From Phaeoceros laevis (taxonomy: Eukaryota; Anthocerotophyta; Anthocerotopsida; Notothyladales), in the NCBI GenBank assembly GCA_049999765.1, contig JBNGIQ010009375.1, forward strand, positions 194,124 to 236,900: a stretch of DNA of 42,777 nt, given 5' to 3'. Below the pieces are notes generated by a model, which did no database searches, had not been told where the DNA came from, and was given only the letters and a program-made list of their open reading frames with translations. A program made the translations under genes and the position numbers. Of this stretch, positions 19,271 through 31,096 are shown in pieces (position 1 is the stretch's first letter; the number at the start of each line of letters is the position of its first letter).

Positions 19271-20189
19271 ATGAGCAGGGTTACAGCTCACGAGGCCAAG
19301 AGCAACGTGCTGATGAGATTTCCTTGCAAGGCTTGCGGCCGGCTACAGGACCCCGAGGGGCTCGTGTGCAGCGAGTGCGCGACCAAGGCTGCTCGGCAGA
19401 TCGACATTCTGAAAAGTCATGTCACAGATCTCACAGCGCAGCTCACAGCTGCGGCAGTGAGCGGCAGGGAGGAGAAGGACAGCCTGCAAAAACAGCTGAG
19501 GTTTCTGCGGACATGGGATGAGGACATGCTCAATCCGCCGCACACGGATGTGCGCTTGCGAGGAGCGGATGGCTCTGCACCGGTGGATGCGCACCGGAGT
19601 GTCCTGGTAAGCGATTTAATTGAGCCGTTTCCAGAGGTGCCGAATTGTGGCAGCTGACGATCCCCCCTGCCGGTTTTTCGCCATGGATCAGGCGAGCCGG
19701 TCTCCTGTGTGGAAGGCCATGTTCAGCAGCAGCATGAGGGAACAGAGTACTGGAGTCGTGGAAATCGAGGACATTCCTGATGAGGTTCTGGCCGCATTTG
19801 TTTCCTTCATGTATACCTCCGAAGTGAGCGAAGACAGCATGAAGAAGCTGGCAGAACCCTTGCTTGAATCTGCTGTCAAGTACGACGTGCAGTACTTGGA
19901 AGAGGTGTGCGAGCACTATTTGGTGGAGAACAGGGTGCCGAACTCGCATCAGTATGCTTCAGACAATTCTCTGGAATCTGCGTGCGACACTGCCGTCTCC
20001 TTGTTTCAGCTTGCTTACCGGCATGATCTTCAGGCACTCAAGGATGCTGTGGTGGACCGAATGGTAGGCAACAAGACTGCTGGCCATCACAAGAAGTTTC
20101 TGTCCTCCGGCAGCTTTGTCAAGCTCAAAAAGGAAGAGCCGACTGTAGCACTGCAGATCTGCGAAGCAATTGCCCTCAGATTCCCCTAA
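19271..20189 (+). CDS. Zinc-ribbon and BTB/POZ domain protein, two exons, 277 aa
   Basis: Exon 1 is 19271-19606 and exon 2 is 19692-20189. The donor is gtaagc, and the acceptor ggatcag lies before GCG AGC. Residues 19-36 hold a CxxC...CxxC ribbon (CKACGRLQDPEGLVCSEC), followed by a short coiled coil. A BTB domain follows: TDVRLRGADGSAPVDAHRSV across the intron to ASRSPVWKAMFSSSMRE, EIEDIPDEVLAAFVSFMYT and LLESAVKYDVQYLEEVCEHY. The C-terminal helices resemble a BACK-like segment. The layout matches the plant family of Arabidopsis At4g08455, where BTB domains are thought to bind Cullin3 and bring targets for ubiquitination (family knowledge, not tested here). The frame extends upstream to 19202 but without an ATG, so 19271 is the best start. 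Confidence 0.88.
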
Positions 20190-21338
20190 ATGGTATCACG
20201 AGCAATTTGCTACATTCAGTCTGGCGTGGAAGGTTTTTAGACAAAGAGAACCGCCCTTCATATTGCTATTCTTTGTAGGTGAGTGATAATCTCAAGTGAG
20301 TAGTTATTTCTGGAACACTCTACACATCGAAGCTGTGAACTGTTGGGTGGGCCTTCTGGTGCATGCGATAGCCCTCGATTTGTGTGCACGCCTAGCTTTC
20401 ATCACCAGTTGAAAGGGCATAGCCAATATTCAGTCATCCAGAAGCAGCCTACCCCGTCAGTATGAGGCGGCGTCTAACCAAGGATACACCTAACTTTGTA
20501 TGAACTTTGCCATTTTGAGTCATCTAGCAGCATGAGACACCGAAGCCTCAGTGAGTACCTCCGACCTGGTAAAGATTTCACACCGTTTTAGCAGCCCCGC
20601 CCTGCCTAGCAATCGGATTAGCTGCTTCAGTTGTACACCCTTCACCAGGTGACTACGTGTCAGGACGTGGCTCCAACCACGACATCCAACTCAAATCCAT
20701 TTTTCACCACAGTCTGAGCTTTGCTTAGTAAGGCCTGTCAACCTGATTTGAAGGGCCGCATACTTGTACAGTGTCGAAATGAGTGCAGCCTGATGCCTCA
20801 AAGCTTATGCCAAATGAGCACTTGCACTATCGTCATTCCGCGCGCAGTGGACCAAGGGACACTTGCACACATACCTCCACCAGCTCGGGGCAGAGCAAGT
20901 TGAGCCGCAATGGGCAGGCGAAGAACCCTGACAAAAACAAAGTCCCTGGAGCTTGCCTTCTTAGGAACATCCAAGTAGCATGTCCTTGCTGCTACACTTT
21001 TGGATTCACGGTTCGCCAAGAGAAACGCCTACAAGAAAGCAGCAGCTGCGTCCCAAATCACTGCAGCAACCGTAGCGCAGGAGTTTTCACAAGCACACAA
21101 ACTGGAACCTACGCCCCCTGCAAGTACTTCCTATGTGGATGGGACTTGCAGGCAGCCTAACATTCCAGCATTTGGAGAAAAACTGCTAGGGTCTGCTTTG
21201 CTCATCATCACGGACTCTCCAAGATCGAGCAGCCACATGTAGCGCCGAGGGAGTCCGCGGAAGCTAGTGGTGGTAGCCGCTGTTCATCACTCATCAGAGT
21301 CATCACACAAGAGAACGGGTTCAACAGTCTGGAACGGC
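20190..21338. other. Intergenic, no gene recognised
   Basis: Between the convergent BTB gene and the malectin/LRR gene. Several short frames exist on both strands without any domain-like pattern. It should contain both 3' ends. Confidence 0.5.
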
Positions 21339-23957
21339 TTAACCCGGATAATAAGCCCGATAACAAGGGCTTAACCCGAGGGCAAGGAGCACACAACAGC
21401 AGGCGAGAAATGGTACAATGGAGACAGCGGTGTGGACGGCTCCGGAAGAATCGAGAGCTGCCATGCTCGGAGGAGACACTGGTGCCAAGGGACTGGAAGG
21501 AGCGGGCGGAGCCGCCGTCGGTCCTTGTGGACATCCTGCAGTGCTGCAGAGTTGCACGTTGCCCTCATACCTTGATACACACCTTACCCAAGGTCAGTAG
21601 TTTGTTTAACGCCCATGAGACGAGTCGGTGTAAGGACTGCTGAAAGAGACAGGTCCTGACCTAAAAGAGAAGCCGGGTGTAGTGAGGAAATTCTGGGGAA
21701 ACGTGCCGTTCAATCTGTTGTTTTCCACGGATCTGCAAAGCATGCCAGAGTGAGCAGGTCAGGAGAGAAGATTTTCACAAGGTTGTCAAGAACTGCAGAT
21801 ACGTGGAACAAGAGGTTGACATTGCTTACAAAAACTCGAGGAAGCGGTATCTGTCCAATGTGAGCCAGCCGGGAAAATCTCTAGTGAGCTTGTTGTTTCC
21901 TAGGTCTCTTTTGAAATGAAGACATGGAATGGACACAGGTACGTCAGATTGCCTGGTTGCCGGAATAAGTCCGGTTAGCTGATAGTGATTTTGGAGACGG
22001 GGCAGATGCATGCTTACAGTGTTTCCAGCTGTGTCAGAGAGGTGAAGTTGAGCGAAATAGGCCCTGTGAAGTTGTTGTGGCTCAAGTCCCTGCAGAGACA
22101 GGGAGGGACGGGAGCTTTAGGTCAAGCTATGCTGCCAAGGACTTTACCTGGCAACGCAAGGCACAGCTGTTGAGGTGTCTCACAATGTGGTCAAGGCTGT
22201 CAACAGAAAGATGGCCTCAGGGATGGGACCAGATAAGTTCATTGCGGTCACATTCCTGCACAAACAAGGGCACGAACAGAAAGGTTACTCCACCACAACT
22301 CTCCAAAATTCTGGCAAGCACGTCGCAAGGTTCCTAATTGCTCCTTCACCTGGTACAGGAACTCACAGGGAAGTGACTCTGGGAGGGGCATCAACGCTGC
22401 AGTTCAGCCCGTTCCACGGTATGGGAAGGCAAGGGTCTCCAGTCCAAGTATTCAACCGAAGGCTCTCCTTGAGGATTTTCAGTGCTTGCCCTGGATATTG
22501 AATAGCAGTAGGAGGTTCAATGAAGCACCGTCACATTTAATCTTGAGAGCGGGCCTAAAAAACAGAGGAGCAGCTTTCGTCGGCAAAGGCTCAGGTGATA
22601 GGGTGGAAGGGATACCTTACCATCTGGAGCAAACGTCCCAGGGGACCTCCGGTGGCTGGAGTAGATTTCAAGAGCGTTGAGGAGAGGGTCCCTGCTGGAG
22701 TTCGCATCCCTGGACAGCACGCACTTGAACCTGCCCCTGAAAGTCCCATTCAAGTAGCCAAACTGGAGAGTGGTGTAGGACGGGAAGAGGGCTGTGAGAG
22801 CAATGCGCTCGTAATCCTCCTCGCACAGCCAGTCGATGACCCTGCGCTCTCCGCTACCGAGCCGGTCGATTTCGGCAAAAAACAGCCAGGCGTATGCTTG
22901 AATCTCAGAACCTCGGAAAAGGGGAGGAACCAGGTCTACAGTGATCACAGGGTTGGTGACTGCAGTGCGCATGACGATGTCCGGGGGCAGATCAGTTCCC
23001 GCTGGATTGCTGATGTTCCGGTTGCGACGCGCTTTGATCACAGTATAGTTCTGCATTTGTGGGAATTCCGCTCGGTAGTCTGACCAGAATCGGTCCCGTG
23101 GATCTCCCGGGTACCTGGCTCAGACAGAAAGCCTTGGAAACTGTCAGCTGAAGTTCTGACGGTTCCACACAGGATTTGGCAAGGCAGGCACAGGAATACG
23201 AACGTCAGCGTACCGTATGAATGGCCCGCCGAAGTTGGTTCTCTGAATCAGGTTGAGATTCACTCCCCCCAGGGCAGGCAATGCGTAGCTCCCAGGAAGC
23301 ATGCTCCTAATCTCCAAAGAATTGATGAAGGGCACGTTGTTGGCGAACATCCGGAGGAGGCAGACACTCAGACTAGAAGCACCTGCGAAGGTGATTGTTT
23401 CGTAGTATTGCACCAGTGAAGAACCATTTCCCTGGGAAGAATTGCTCACGACGGTCCACAAGGTTGCGTCGATAGACAGAAGGAAGGTCGGAGGCGATCC
23501 TTTCCTATCATAGTTGCCGTAGAAGAAGCCAGCCCTGATGAGATAGTTGTTTCCGGAGTCTGTTGGAACAGAGAAACAGTTCTTCCTCGGCGAGGAAGCT
23601 TCCGGGAAAAACCGGAGAGATTGAATCTCCACTGCCAAATTTCGTAGGCTTGCTGGAGGCAGGACTCGTGACAGGTTGAAAGCACTTCCTGTGGTGATAG
23701 AGGTGGTATCGGGCATCCACCTAATCCCGTTTGAGCTTTCGAAATTCCTGGCGCCACCGCAATCCAGGCTTGTGAACTCTGGGTTCCAAGAAATCTGCAG
23801 CGTATAAGCAACCACTCCAGCCAGAAGATCCAACTCGTGAAAAGGGGTCCGCGGAATTTTTCTTCTTACCTGGAAGCTGTGCTGAGATTTGGGAGGCAAT
23901 TCCAAGCAGAACTATCAAGCACGCTTGTAGTTTCTCCAGATAGCCACTACTGCCCAT
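21339..23957 (-). CDS. Malectin-like/LRR receptor-like protein without kinase, ten exons, about 598 aa
   Basis: Exons: 23957-23870, 23778-23214, 23114-22621, 22490-22367, 22255-22184, 22089-22018, 21907-21830, 21732-21661, 21570-21339. These nine sum to 1797 bases in phase (a tenth, relic exon is skipped). Order of parts: a signal peptide (hydrophobic core LQACLIVLLGIASQISA); a bipartite malectin-like domain (SLDCGGARNF, IRWMPDTTSITTG, GGPFIRYPGDPRDRFW, FAEIDR); the linker GDPCLPIPWNGLNC typical of malectin-LRR receptors; four LRRs, several on 72-base exons (LSGPIPEAIF, LSHNNFTGPISLNF, NNRLNGTFPQNF); YEGNVQLCSTAGC; a Pro-rich stalk; and one membrane helix (VSIVPFLACCCVLLALGL) with an eleven-residue tail. 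No kinase follows. It probably acts at the plasma membrane with a partner kinase. An upstream Met at 24011 is an alternative start. Confidence 0.85.
21919..21979 (-). pseudogene. Relic LRR exon inside an intron of the malectin/LRR gene
   Basis: Between the LRR exons ending at 22018 and starting at 21907, the intron contains a piece reading NHYQLTGLIP in one frame and GNLTYL in another, just like an LRR unit with an indel. Splicing around it keeps the flanking phase, whereas including it introduces a stop. Confidence 0.55.
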
Positions 23958-24450
23958 CGAATCTGAGCCGCCCCGGATTATCCTGGTACTTGGACGTGTA
24001 CAGGTCCCCACGACTCAGTGTTGTTGTCTGTTGACATTGATGCCCCTCCAGCAGGATGTCTGAGCCCCAGCTGCAGCTCACAGCACAAGCCCAGGCTAGT
24101 ACTGGCCCAGACTCGAGGTTGGGCTAGATATTTCCTGTATCGCCACAACAGGAGAAGCTGCTTCCAGAATTCACAGGCAAGCTGCAGAGCTTGCCCACCC
24201 AGAAGACCATGATTCAAGTTGCAGAAGGAAAGAAATTTTTCGGAAAGCAAGTCACTCGCATCTGCCCCTCCTTGAGTCATGGATCCATGCAACCGTGCAG
24301 GGGCAGGGGCAGGAGCAGTTGCATGTCTGGCAGGAGGAGATAGAAGGACATGACCGGCAAGGGGAGGAGCGGGAAGGCACAGTACCTCACAGCCAAGACA
24401 GCACACGACACTCATTTAAAGAATCAGGATGAAACGTAGGTCAAAGGCCT

Positions 24451-25011
24451 GTGAGGTGTAAGCAGGAGAGAGGGGGCCCATTCCCGGGGGCAGAAGGGTC
24501 GGTGCCCCCTGCCAAGGCCAAGCCCCGGGCCAGCGTAGCGCAGATTCATCAGCCTGATGAGGCTGGGCTGGCTGATGCGGCATCAGCAAGGATCACGGTG
24601 CCTCTCGTTGAAATCTCTCTCATGAGCCTCTATGATAGGCGCATTTACTGGGTGCCTGCATTCCTGAACGAAATCTGTGGCCAGGGGAATCCGGATGCAG
24701 CAGTGCTCATACCGCAGTTAAAAAATGGCATGGGGACGTGCAGGCAAGTGGATTTCCGTGGGCCCGCAGCTTCCTCGTTTTGCTCCCTGCTGTTTACTGC
24801 AGCCTTGCAACTTGCGGCACACAGCAAAATGTACTATAAAATATGGCAGCCACACCCATCTGCCGATCTGTGTCGTATTGTAGGCATGCTGTGTGTCAGC
24901 GCAGTGCACAGCTTCATCATCCATTTTCAGCCGGGCCAGCAAGCACAACAGATATGTGACGTATTACGCCAAGTCAATGAAGGCAACTGTTGCTTTTCTG
25001 CAACCTTTTGA
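24451..25011 (+). CDS. Unidentified 186-residue open frame
   Basis: An ATG-to-stop frame of 186 codons with no motif I recognise. The N-terminal third is rich in Pro and Ala, and the C-terminal two thirds contain several Cys and hydrophobic stretches. No introns, signal peptide or paralogous neighbour support it. It may be a chance frame in GC-rich DNA and is listed only because it is long for a random frame here. Confidence 0.15.
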   Translation: MRCKQERGGPFPGAEGSVPPAKAKPRASVAQIHQPDEAGLADAASARITVPLVEISLMSLYDRRIYWVPAFLNEICGQGNPDAAVLIPQLKNGMGTCRQVDFRGPAASSFCSLLFTAALQLAAHSKMYYKIWQPHPSADLCRIVGMLCVSAVHSFIIHFQPGQQAQQICDVLRQVNEGNCCFSATF

Positions 25012-27096
25012 GTGTGCTTCACTGCCATGAAGGCAACCATGCATCGTTGAGCTACTGGAGGGCACATACCAAACGCAACTGGCATACGCTATCTTAAGAA
25101 TGACATCAAGCTCCTGAGTTGGCCTGGCCAGATGGTGAGCCTGTTTTCTGCTTGCGGCACCCAGAGAGACAAACGAAGCCGATTTGCAATATATAATAAT
25201 AGGAGTGCGTAGCAGGAAGGTGCCAGAGAGGCACAACGTCAGAAAAATGCGGCACCCGAAATGGGAGGGTTGGGTTGACCTTGGAGCCATTGATGGCGCC
25301 TTCCCCGCCTTGCCCTGGACCAGCACCTTTTGCTCTCTACCAGGCAATTTCACCCGCGGGCACACAACCCTCTGCCCTTAAAGCAGCCCTTTTGCTGAAT
25401 GCCATTCCAGCTGATTAGCGACAGGCTCCCTGCTGGTTAGCAACAGGCTCTACTTGAGTCATATATCTATTCTTGGCAAGGCAGAAACCGGAAATAGCAA
25501 ACATCACCTGTCCTAATCTGTGTGAAGAGTGTTGATGACGCCGTGCACTAGGACCCTTCTCTCCTCCTCGCCGCCTCCGCCCGCTTGTCACCGGCAACCC
25601 TCACGGCAAGGGCTCCCAACCCTCATCAGGGTCGGAGTTGCGCGGTAGGCTGGGCCGGATAGTGAACCCGAGTTACCAGACGATGCCTCCACTCCAACTG
25701 CTGGTTGTTCTCGAGCTAAAAGTGGGTTATCGACAGTGAGCTCAGTAGCCTCAGTTACAGTACTACTGTACTCTAGGTCAAGTCTCTACTCCTGTTCTCC
25801 AAGGACTGGTGCTTCTGGAGGTGAAGCTTCTGATCAAAGACCCTTGCTATTCATATCATGTCTGCGTGCCACAATTGCTTGTGACGCAAGTTTTGATCAT
25901 ATTCCACACTAACCTTTGTTCTTTCTTTTGTGTTCGAGGTGGAGCGGCGGTGTTCGTAGTACTGTAGTATATAACCCGATAACAGTAAAGAGGCCCACTG
26001 ATTCCGGCAACTGTTTCTGTAGAATATTGCTTCTGTTTATCCATTGTTTTGCTGTATTGGCCATGTGTTCAGTCCATCCAGTAGCCAGCCATCTAGTCGC
26101 CACTTGATAGTGCAGTGGACTCTGATGAGCTCTGTCTGGAATAGCTTGCCTGATAATTCCTACAGGGAATGGGAAGAGACCCGACTGCAAGATTCGTCAC
26201 ACATGAAGTTCATGGTTTGGGACAATAGGGAAATGTGAAGAGACCTTGGGATTCACCATTCGTCACACACAGAAGAGCATGATTCACAGTTCTGACACCT
26301 AAGGCTGTGCTTTCCTTCACTAACCATGTGTTAGTGGAATTAGACGCCACTTGATGCTGCTACCTAGCTTGTCTAGTCGTTCGAAGAAGTGCTCGAGAGT
26401 AACTGGTAGCAAAATATGCAGATGAGGATGCTTTCTGAAGGGAGGTGGATCGGTACCTGGCTCCGAAGGAGGGACTGCAGACGAAGGCCTCAGCTGGCAA
26501 CTTGCAGGAGCGGAAGAAGGCGAACTTGGACCTAATAACGCCGACTTGCCTCGTCCTGCTTGCCGAGCTGCATATCTCCTGGCAATCCAAGCTCAATACC
26601 GGATCTCTGCCTCTACAATGTCCTGCATTGTTTTTTGGCTCGAGTGAGGCAGTGATGATTGTGAAATTGTTGCACTGCGACCTGCTGCGCTGACAGTAGA
26701 CACCGGTGCCTGTAATCGGGGGGACTTAAGAAAGCGGCAATGTCTTCTGGAATTTTGGGGGCTCTGATCGGTTGGGCCGCTTGAAATGGCTGGTGCGCCA
26801 TAACCGGGGTGCTTTATAGGGTGAAAGAGCCGGTGTCCGTGAAAAGGCTGCGTGAAAGTGTCCCCCTGGGTGAAACAGCTGCGTGAAAACCCTGACTACC
26901 CGGCCGAAAAGTTTGAACAACTCCTAGGGGCCATCATGGTCGATATTGCTGCTTGTGCTTGCATTGCTTTGTATGGCCTCCCATTCAAGGCCTTGCTATA
27001 CTAGGATCCGTTGCCATGGGCGCTCGATGATTGGCAACAGACCTCAAGATGCGGTTGTAGAAGTAGGTTTGCCAAGATTACTTTTAGCACTCAAGG
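25012..27096. other. Intergenic, no gene recognised
   Basis: About 2 kb with short frames only. A few short word repeats such as gctgcgtgaaa near 26850-26890 are present. No transposase, RNA gene or conserved domain was seen on either strand. Confidence 0.45.
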
Positions 27097-27414
27097 ATGG
27101 ATGGTTTTAGAGAGACATTTAGCCTAGAAATGGATGAAGCACGAACTAAAGAGTCTCCCGGGCTTAGCTGGGCAGACCAATGGGATTACAAGTCCCAAGG
27201 TGCAAGAAGCACATATAAGACTATGCATATTGCTAATAAGGGTAAGCTAGCAGTATACAACACGAGAATGAGGAGGGTGGCCAGCATGAGCTTTGTTAGA
27301 GCCAAGTCTGCTGCAATATCTGGTGCGAAGAAAGTGAAGTCAGGAACACGTTTGGGCATCAAGTGGATTAAGGAGCAATATGCAAGAAGATATCTTGGAA
27401 ATGGAAATGCTTAA
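27097..27414 (+). CDS. Small basic SWADQWD-motif plant protein, 105 aa
   Basis: A single-exon frame, acidic at the start, then GLSWADQWDYKSQGA, a basic middle with many Lys, Arg and Ala, and the end KSGTRLGIKWIKEQYARRYLG. Short land-plant proteins of unknown function share a SWADQWD box followed by a Lys-rich stretch and a G(I/L)xWIKxxY ending; I recognise that layout but know no function. There is no signal peptide or membrane helix. AT-rich sequence follows the stop, fitting a 3' untranslated region. It lies alone between two long stretches without genes. Confidence 0.6.
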   Translation: MDGFRETFSLEMDEARTKESPGLSWADQWDYKSQGARSTYKTMHIANKGKLAVYNTRMRRVASMSFVRAKSAAISGAKKVKSGTRLGIKWIKEQYARRYLGNGNA

Positions 27415-28503
27415 CAACTATTAGAGTACATTGCATTGACACATATGCATTCAATTGTTCTTGATTCTTTTGGGTATTTTTTGTTAATTGAACCCAAAAG
27501 CACTTCAAGTTGTAAAAAGGACCTCTTGTCCACAAAGAAGGAAAGAATCTTTTTTGAATTTGATAGTGAGCTTTATGTTTGAATGAAGAACCATGAAGGA
27601 AAGGAAAAGAAATTATTTGTTAGAGTGATTGCAGTAAATACGGGGAGCTTATCCTCTTGATATGGAGAGCTTGTCGTCCTGCTCTTATAAAATTTTGTTA
27701 GTTTAGACTTACTAGTATATCAAACAAAAAGCTGTGACAACACTATATATGAGTACCACAAAACTTTTAGATAAGTTCACAAGAAAACTTGATAACCAAG
27801 GATGAAAATCCAAAATTGATGTAATTGCCATATGTTTGTCCTTTCTTCTCAATAAATTGCTCAGTCTAGGCAAGTCCTTAGCAAGAGGTTATCTCCTCAT
27901 ACTCCTTAGAAATACGTCACATGCTTCCAGCCTTATTAGACTACCTACATGCTGTCTTTTTCTTTTATTTTTAACCCTTTCATGTAGGGCAAGCCCGTTC
28001 TTTATCACCTGGTCAGTGTACATTCAGTTGCGCCGAGTGGGGGTAACACGGAGAATTTGAAAGCGGTGTACACCGTTCCTTTCATTTCCTTCCGTCCTGT
28101 GAGTCTTGTAGCTTCTTTTCTATGTATTGATTAGTTTTCATAGGACGTGGGTAAATATCGTTGTCATCAGAAGGCAAAATGATATATTGCAGGATCACAT
28201 CCTCATACAATCCGGCAACTACGCGCTGGTCATGTGCAATAGCGAGAAACTAGGACATGGCGGTTTACCTCTCGAGCGGTACTCCTTGGTTGAAGCGTTC
28301 GACGAGTAGCAACCTTCGGGAATCTCTCAAACAGCAGGCATGGAGTCCTATCCTTCAATCAATCAAACACCTTGCAATTCTACCGCTATCAGTAAAACGC
28401 AGATCACAGGGAAACTCGATCAGGGGCTGCTGCTCTTCCTGCCAAATGCCTCCCGCGTGTCCACACACTGATGAAGCTCAACGTAACGTGATCCAGTCAT
28501 CTG
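27415..28503. other. AT-rich intergenic stretch, no gene recognised
   Basis: It contains the 3' region of the small SWADQWD gene and of the convergent receptor kinase. Open frames are short and without recognisable domains. Confidence 0.45.
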
Positions 28504-31096
28504 TCACCTAGGAGTTGGTTGGTATGTGTCGTCAGCCTGATCTGAGTTGTCTTGTGAGGAAGTCCCAACCTGCGACCTGATAACAGGCAGATTGACAGGA
28601 GAGTTGAAGCCGGTGGAGTCGTTCCCCAAACCTCGGCTAGGAGGTCTATTTGCAGCTGCACGGTTTATGAAGGTGGCAATGGCGTTGCTTCTGTCCGAAG
28701 ACGCATTTCCCAGCTCAATATTGAAAGCTTGTTTCACTTCTCTCACCACAGCGCTCATGCTGGGCCTGCTTTGCCGCTGGATATCCACACACTGAAGGCC
28801 TATTTCTACAAGCTTCCACACGGAGTCCACCTCAAAATCTCCTCCCAGCCGTGGGTCTACGATATTCTCAATAGTAGCACTCTGAAGGGAAACCTTGACC
28901 TGTTGTTGAACAATCCACAAATTGGGTCAGAATATTACTAATTTCCGCATAGGGTTTTTAGGGCCATGTTTCTAACATTTGGACCAAGTCAAAAGCTTCA
29001 GGTGAAAATTGCCCTTGATCGTACCCACTCAACAATTCCAGAATTCGTCCCCGGAGTCAGCTGGAAGATAGGAGGTCGTCCAGAAACAAGCTCTAACAGT
29101 AATACGCCAAAGCTGTAGACATCACTGCCCTCTGTGAGTTGTCTCGACACATAGTACCTGCCGCAATAGAAGGTCCAAACATGTATCAGCGGGAACCTCG
29201 CTCAAGAATTTTGAAGGGGAGCTTTTCACAATTCCTTGGCCCTTCACAATTCAAAGCAAGTTCTTACTCGGGGTCTAGATAGCCGGCAGTTCCTTTGACG
29301 TGAGTGCTAATATGGGTAATGTCTTCGGAAGGAGCCAGCTTCGAGAGTCCAAAGTCCGCCACTTTAGCTACCAGCTTATGGGTAAGAAGGATGTTGGAGG
29401 CCTTGATGTCCCGGTGAATTATGGGCAAGGAAGATGCACCAGTGTGCAAATATTCCAATCCTGAACGAACAAATGACGGCCACAGGTTGGAAACGTACAT
29501 CAAGCAACGTTATTTCAGCAATTTAGCCACCCACTGAGAGCTGCACTCAAACGCAAGAAGAATTACCTCTAGCAGCATCCAGAGCTATGCTCAGTCTGTC
29601 TCTCCAAGTCAGTAAATTCTGTTCTGCATCCGAGCCTGCTGTGGTGACAGGCACCTTAATCAGCTAATAACTGGAGCAAACATGAATGGCATGCAGGAAA
29701 ATGTGCAAGTGTGCCCAGCTGTAGGCAGTTGTCTCTACAAACGCTTCTACTCTAAGAAATAAAAGCTCTAGGAATGAAGCATCAGTACCGTCAAGCCGGT
29801 TGCGGAGATCCCCCCCATGCATGTATTCATACAATAAGATCTGCTCGTTGTCCTCTTGGCAGTATCCCACTAGTGGAACAATGTTCTTGTGATGCACCAA
29901 AGAAAGAAGCTTCACCTGCCAACATCGTATGATGTATATGAGGGTTTGACTGTACTCAAAAAACAGGAGGCGGACTCGTCAGGAAAACGACAAACCATTC
30001 TCACCTCGTTGATAAACTCGTTTTCTCCTTGTTGCGAATCACCAGAGCAAACTTTGACTGCAACCTCATTACCGTTACTGAGTTTTCCATAAAACACGGG
30101 TCCATAGCCACCTTGCCCAATCTTTTTGTCAAAATTGGCCGTGATCTCCTTGATCTGAGCCAGAGTGTAAGGTCGCACATGTATGGTGTCCAGAACAGCC
30201 CTCTGATGCCCGGGAGTGCCAGAGCTGACGTTGGGTACCTCACTGGATTGAGCACCCGCAGATTCATGGTCTTTCCCTGGTACAGAAGCTGTAAAATCAT
30301 CAACGAAAACGAGATGCGGATGTGCTTCGATACACTTGCACACATGGAAGAGCTGCACCCAGCTGAACCTCAGTTTATGCATTGCTACCTTACATGTAAG
30401 GTGAACTTCAGAATTCAAAGCCTTGCCCTCAATATCCTCTTGTCCACCCTTCCGTCTCAAGAGACAGCATGTTATTCCGACAGCGAAGACTAGTAAAGCC
30501 ACTGCTACAGCGATAGAAACACCGACAATAACTCCGGTCTTGCTCGATGATTTTTTTTTTTGGGGTCCACCTGGCAATGCCTGCACATCGACTGCCTGCA
30601 CATCGACTGCAATTTTGACTCCTTCAAGGGCACAGTAGTTACTGATCCCATCGATGAAGTACCACCCTCCAGGGCGTCCCAGGAGCACCGTCGTGCTGCC
30701 ATCAGTGTACGTTCTAATGGGTGAACTGTTGGTGCATACCTGGTAGTCCGCTTGATTTACCTCGAGAACGTTATGCACGACTGGAATGTACTGGAAGAAA
30801 AGAGTGTCATTCACCCTGAAGGTGATATTCGCCACCCATGCATCAATTCCCGCTCTTGTGAGCCCTGCGTTCCACCCGTTGGTTCCTCCTACTTTGTAGT
30901 CCGCAGCAGCGCAGCTCAAAGAGCAGATATGGAATGCAAAAGCTGCAACTGCGAGTATGCAAACCAACGCGTTCTCCCTAAGTACTCCTTTCTCGCGAAA
31001 TGTCCAACCGCGGCAAATTCCCGACTGTCCCCGGATGCCCATGTCCAATGCAAAATTTCTGTTTCTGCGGCCCTGCAACCTCCAATCCCGTTCCAC
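28504..31096 (-). CDS. Phytocyanin-domain receptor-like kinase, seven exons, about 635 aa
   Basis: Exons: 31096-30394, 30288-30005, 29915-29789, 29638-29567, 29460-29268, 29157-29025, 28899-28504. They sum to 1908 bases in phase (exon 4 could start at 29635). Order: a signal segment (residues 43-64); a phytocyanin/early-nodulin-like domain, 66-168 ([50 protein letters not shown]); a Lys/Ser stalk; a membrane helix at about 188-213; and an intact kinase ([70 protein letters not shown]). The active-site RD motif is present, so it should be an active Ser/Thr kinase. The ectodomain and the first kinase motifs are joined by one short intron, so the fusion is not an artefact of separate genes. Of the four copper ligands only His108 remains. 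The kinase resembles the plant LRR/malectin receptor group. Confidence 0.9.
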
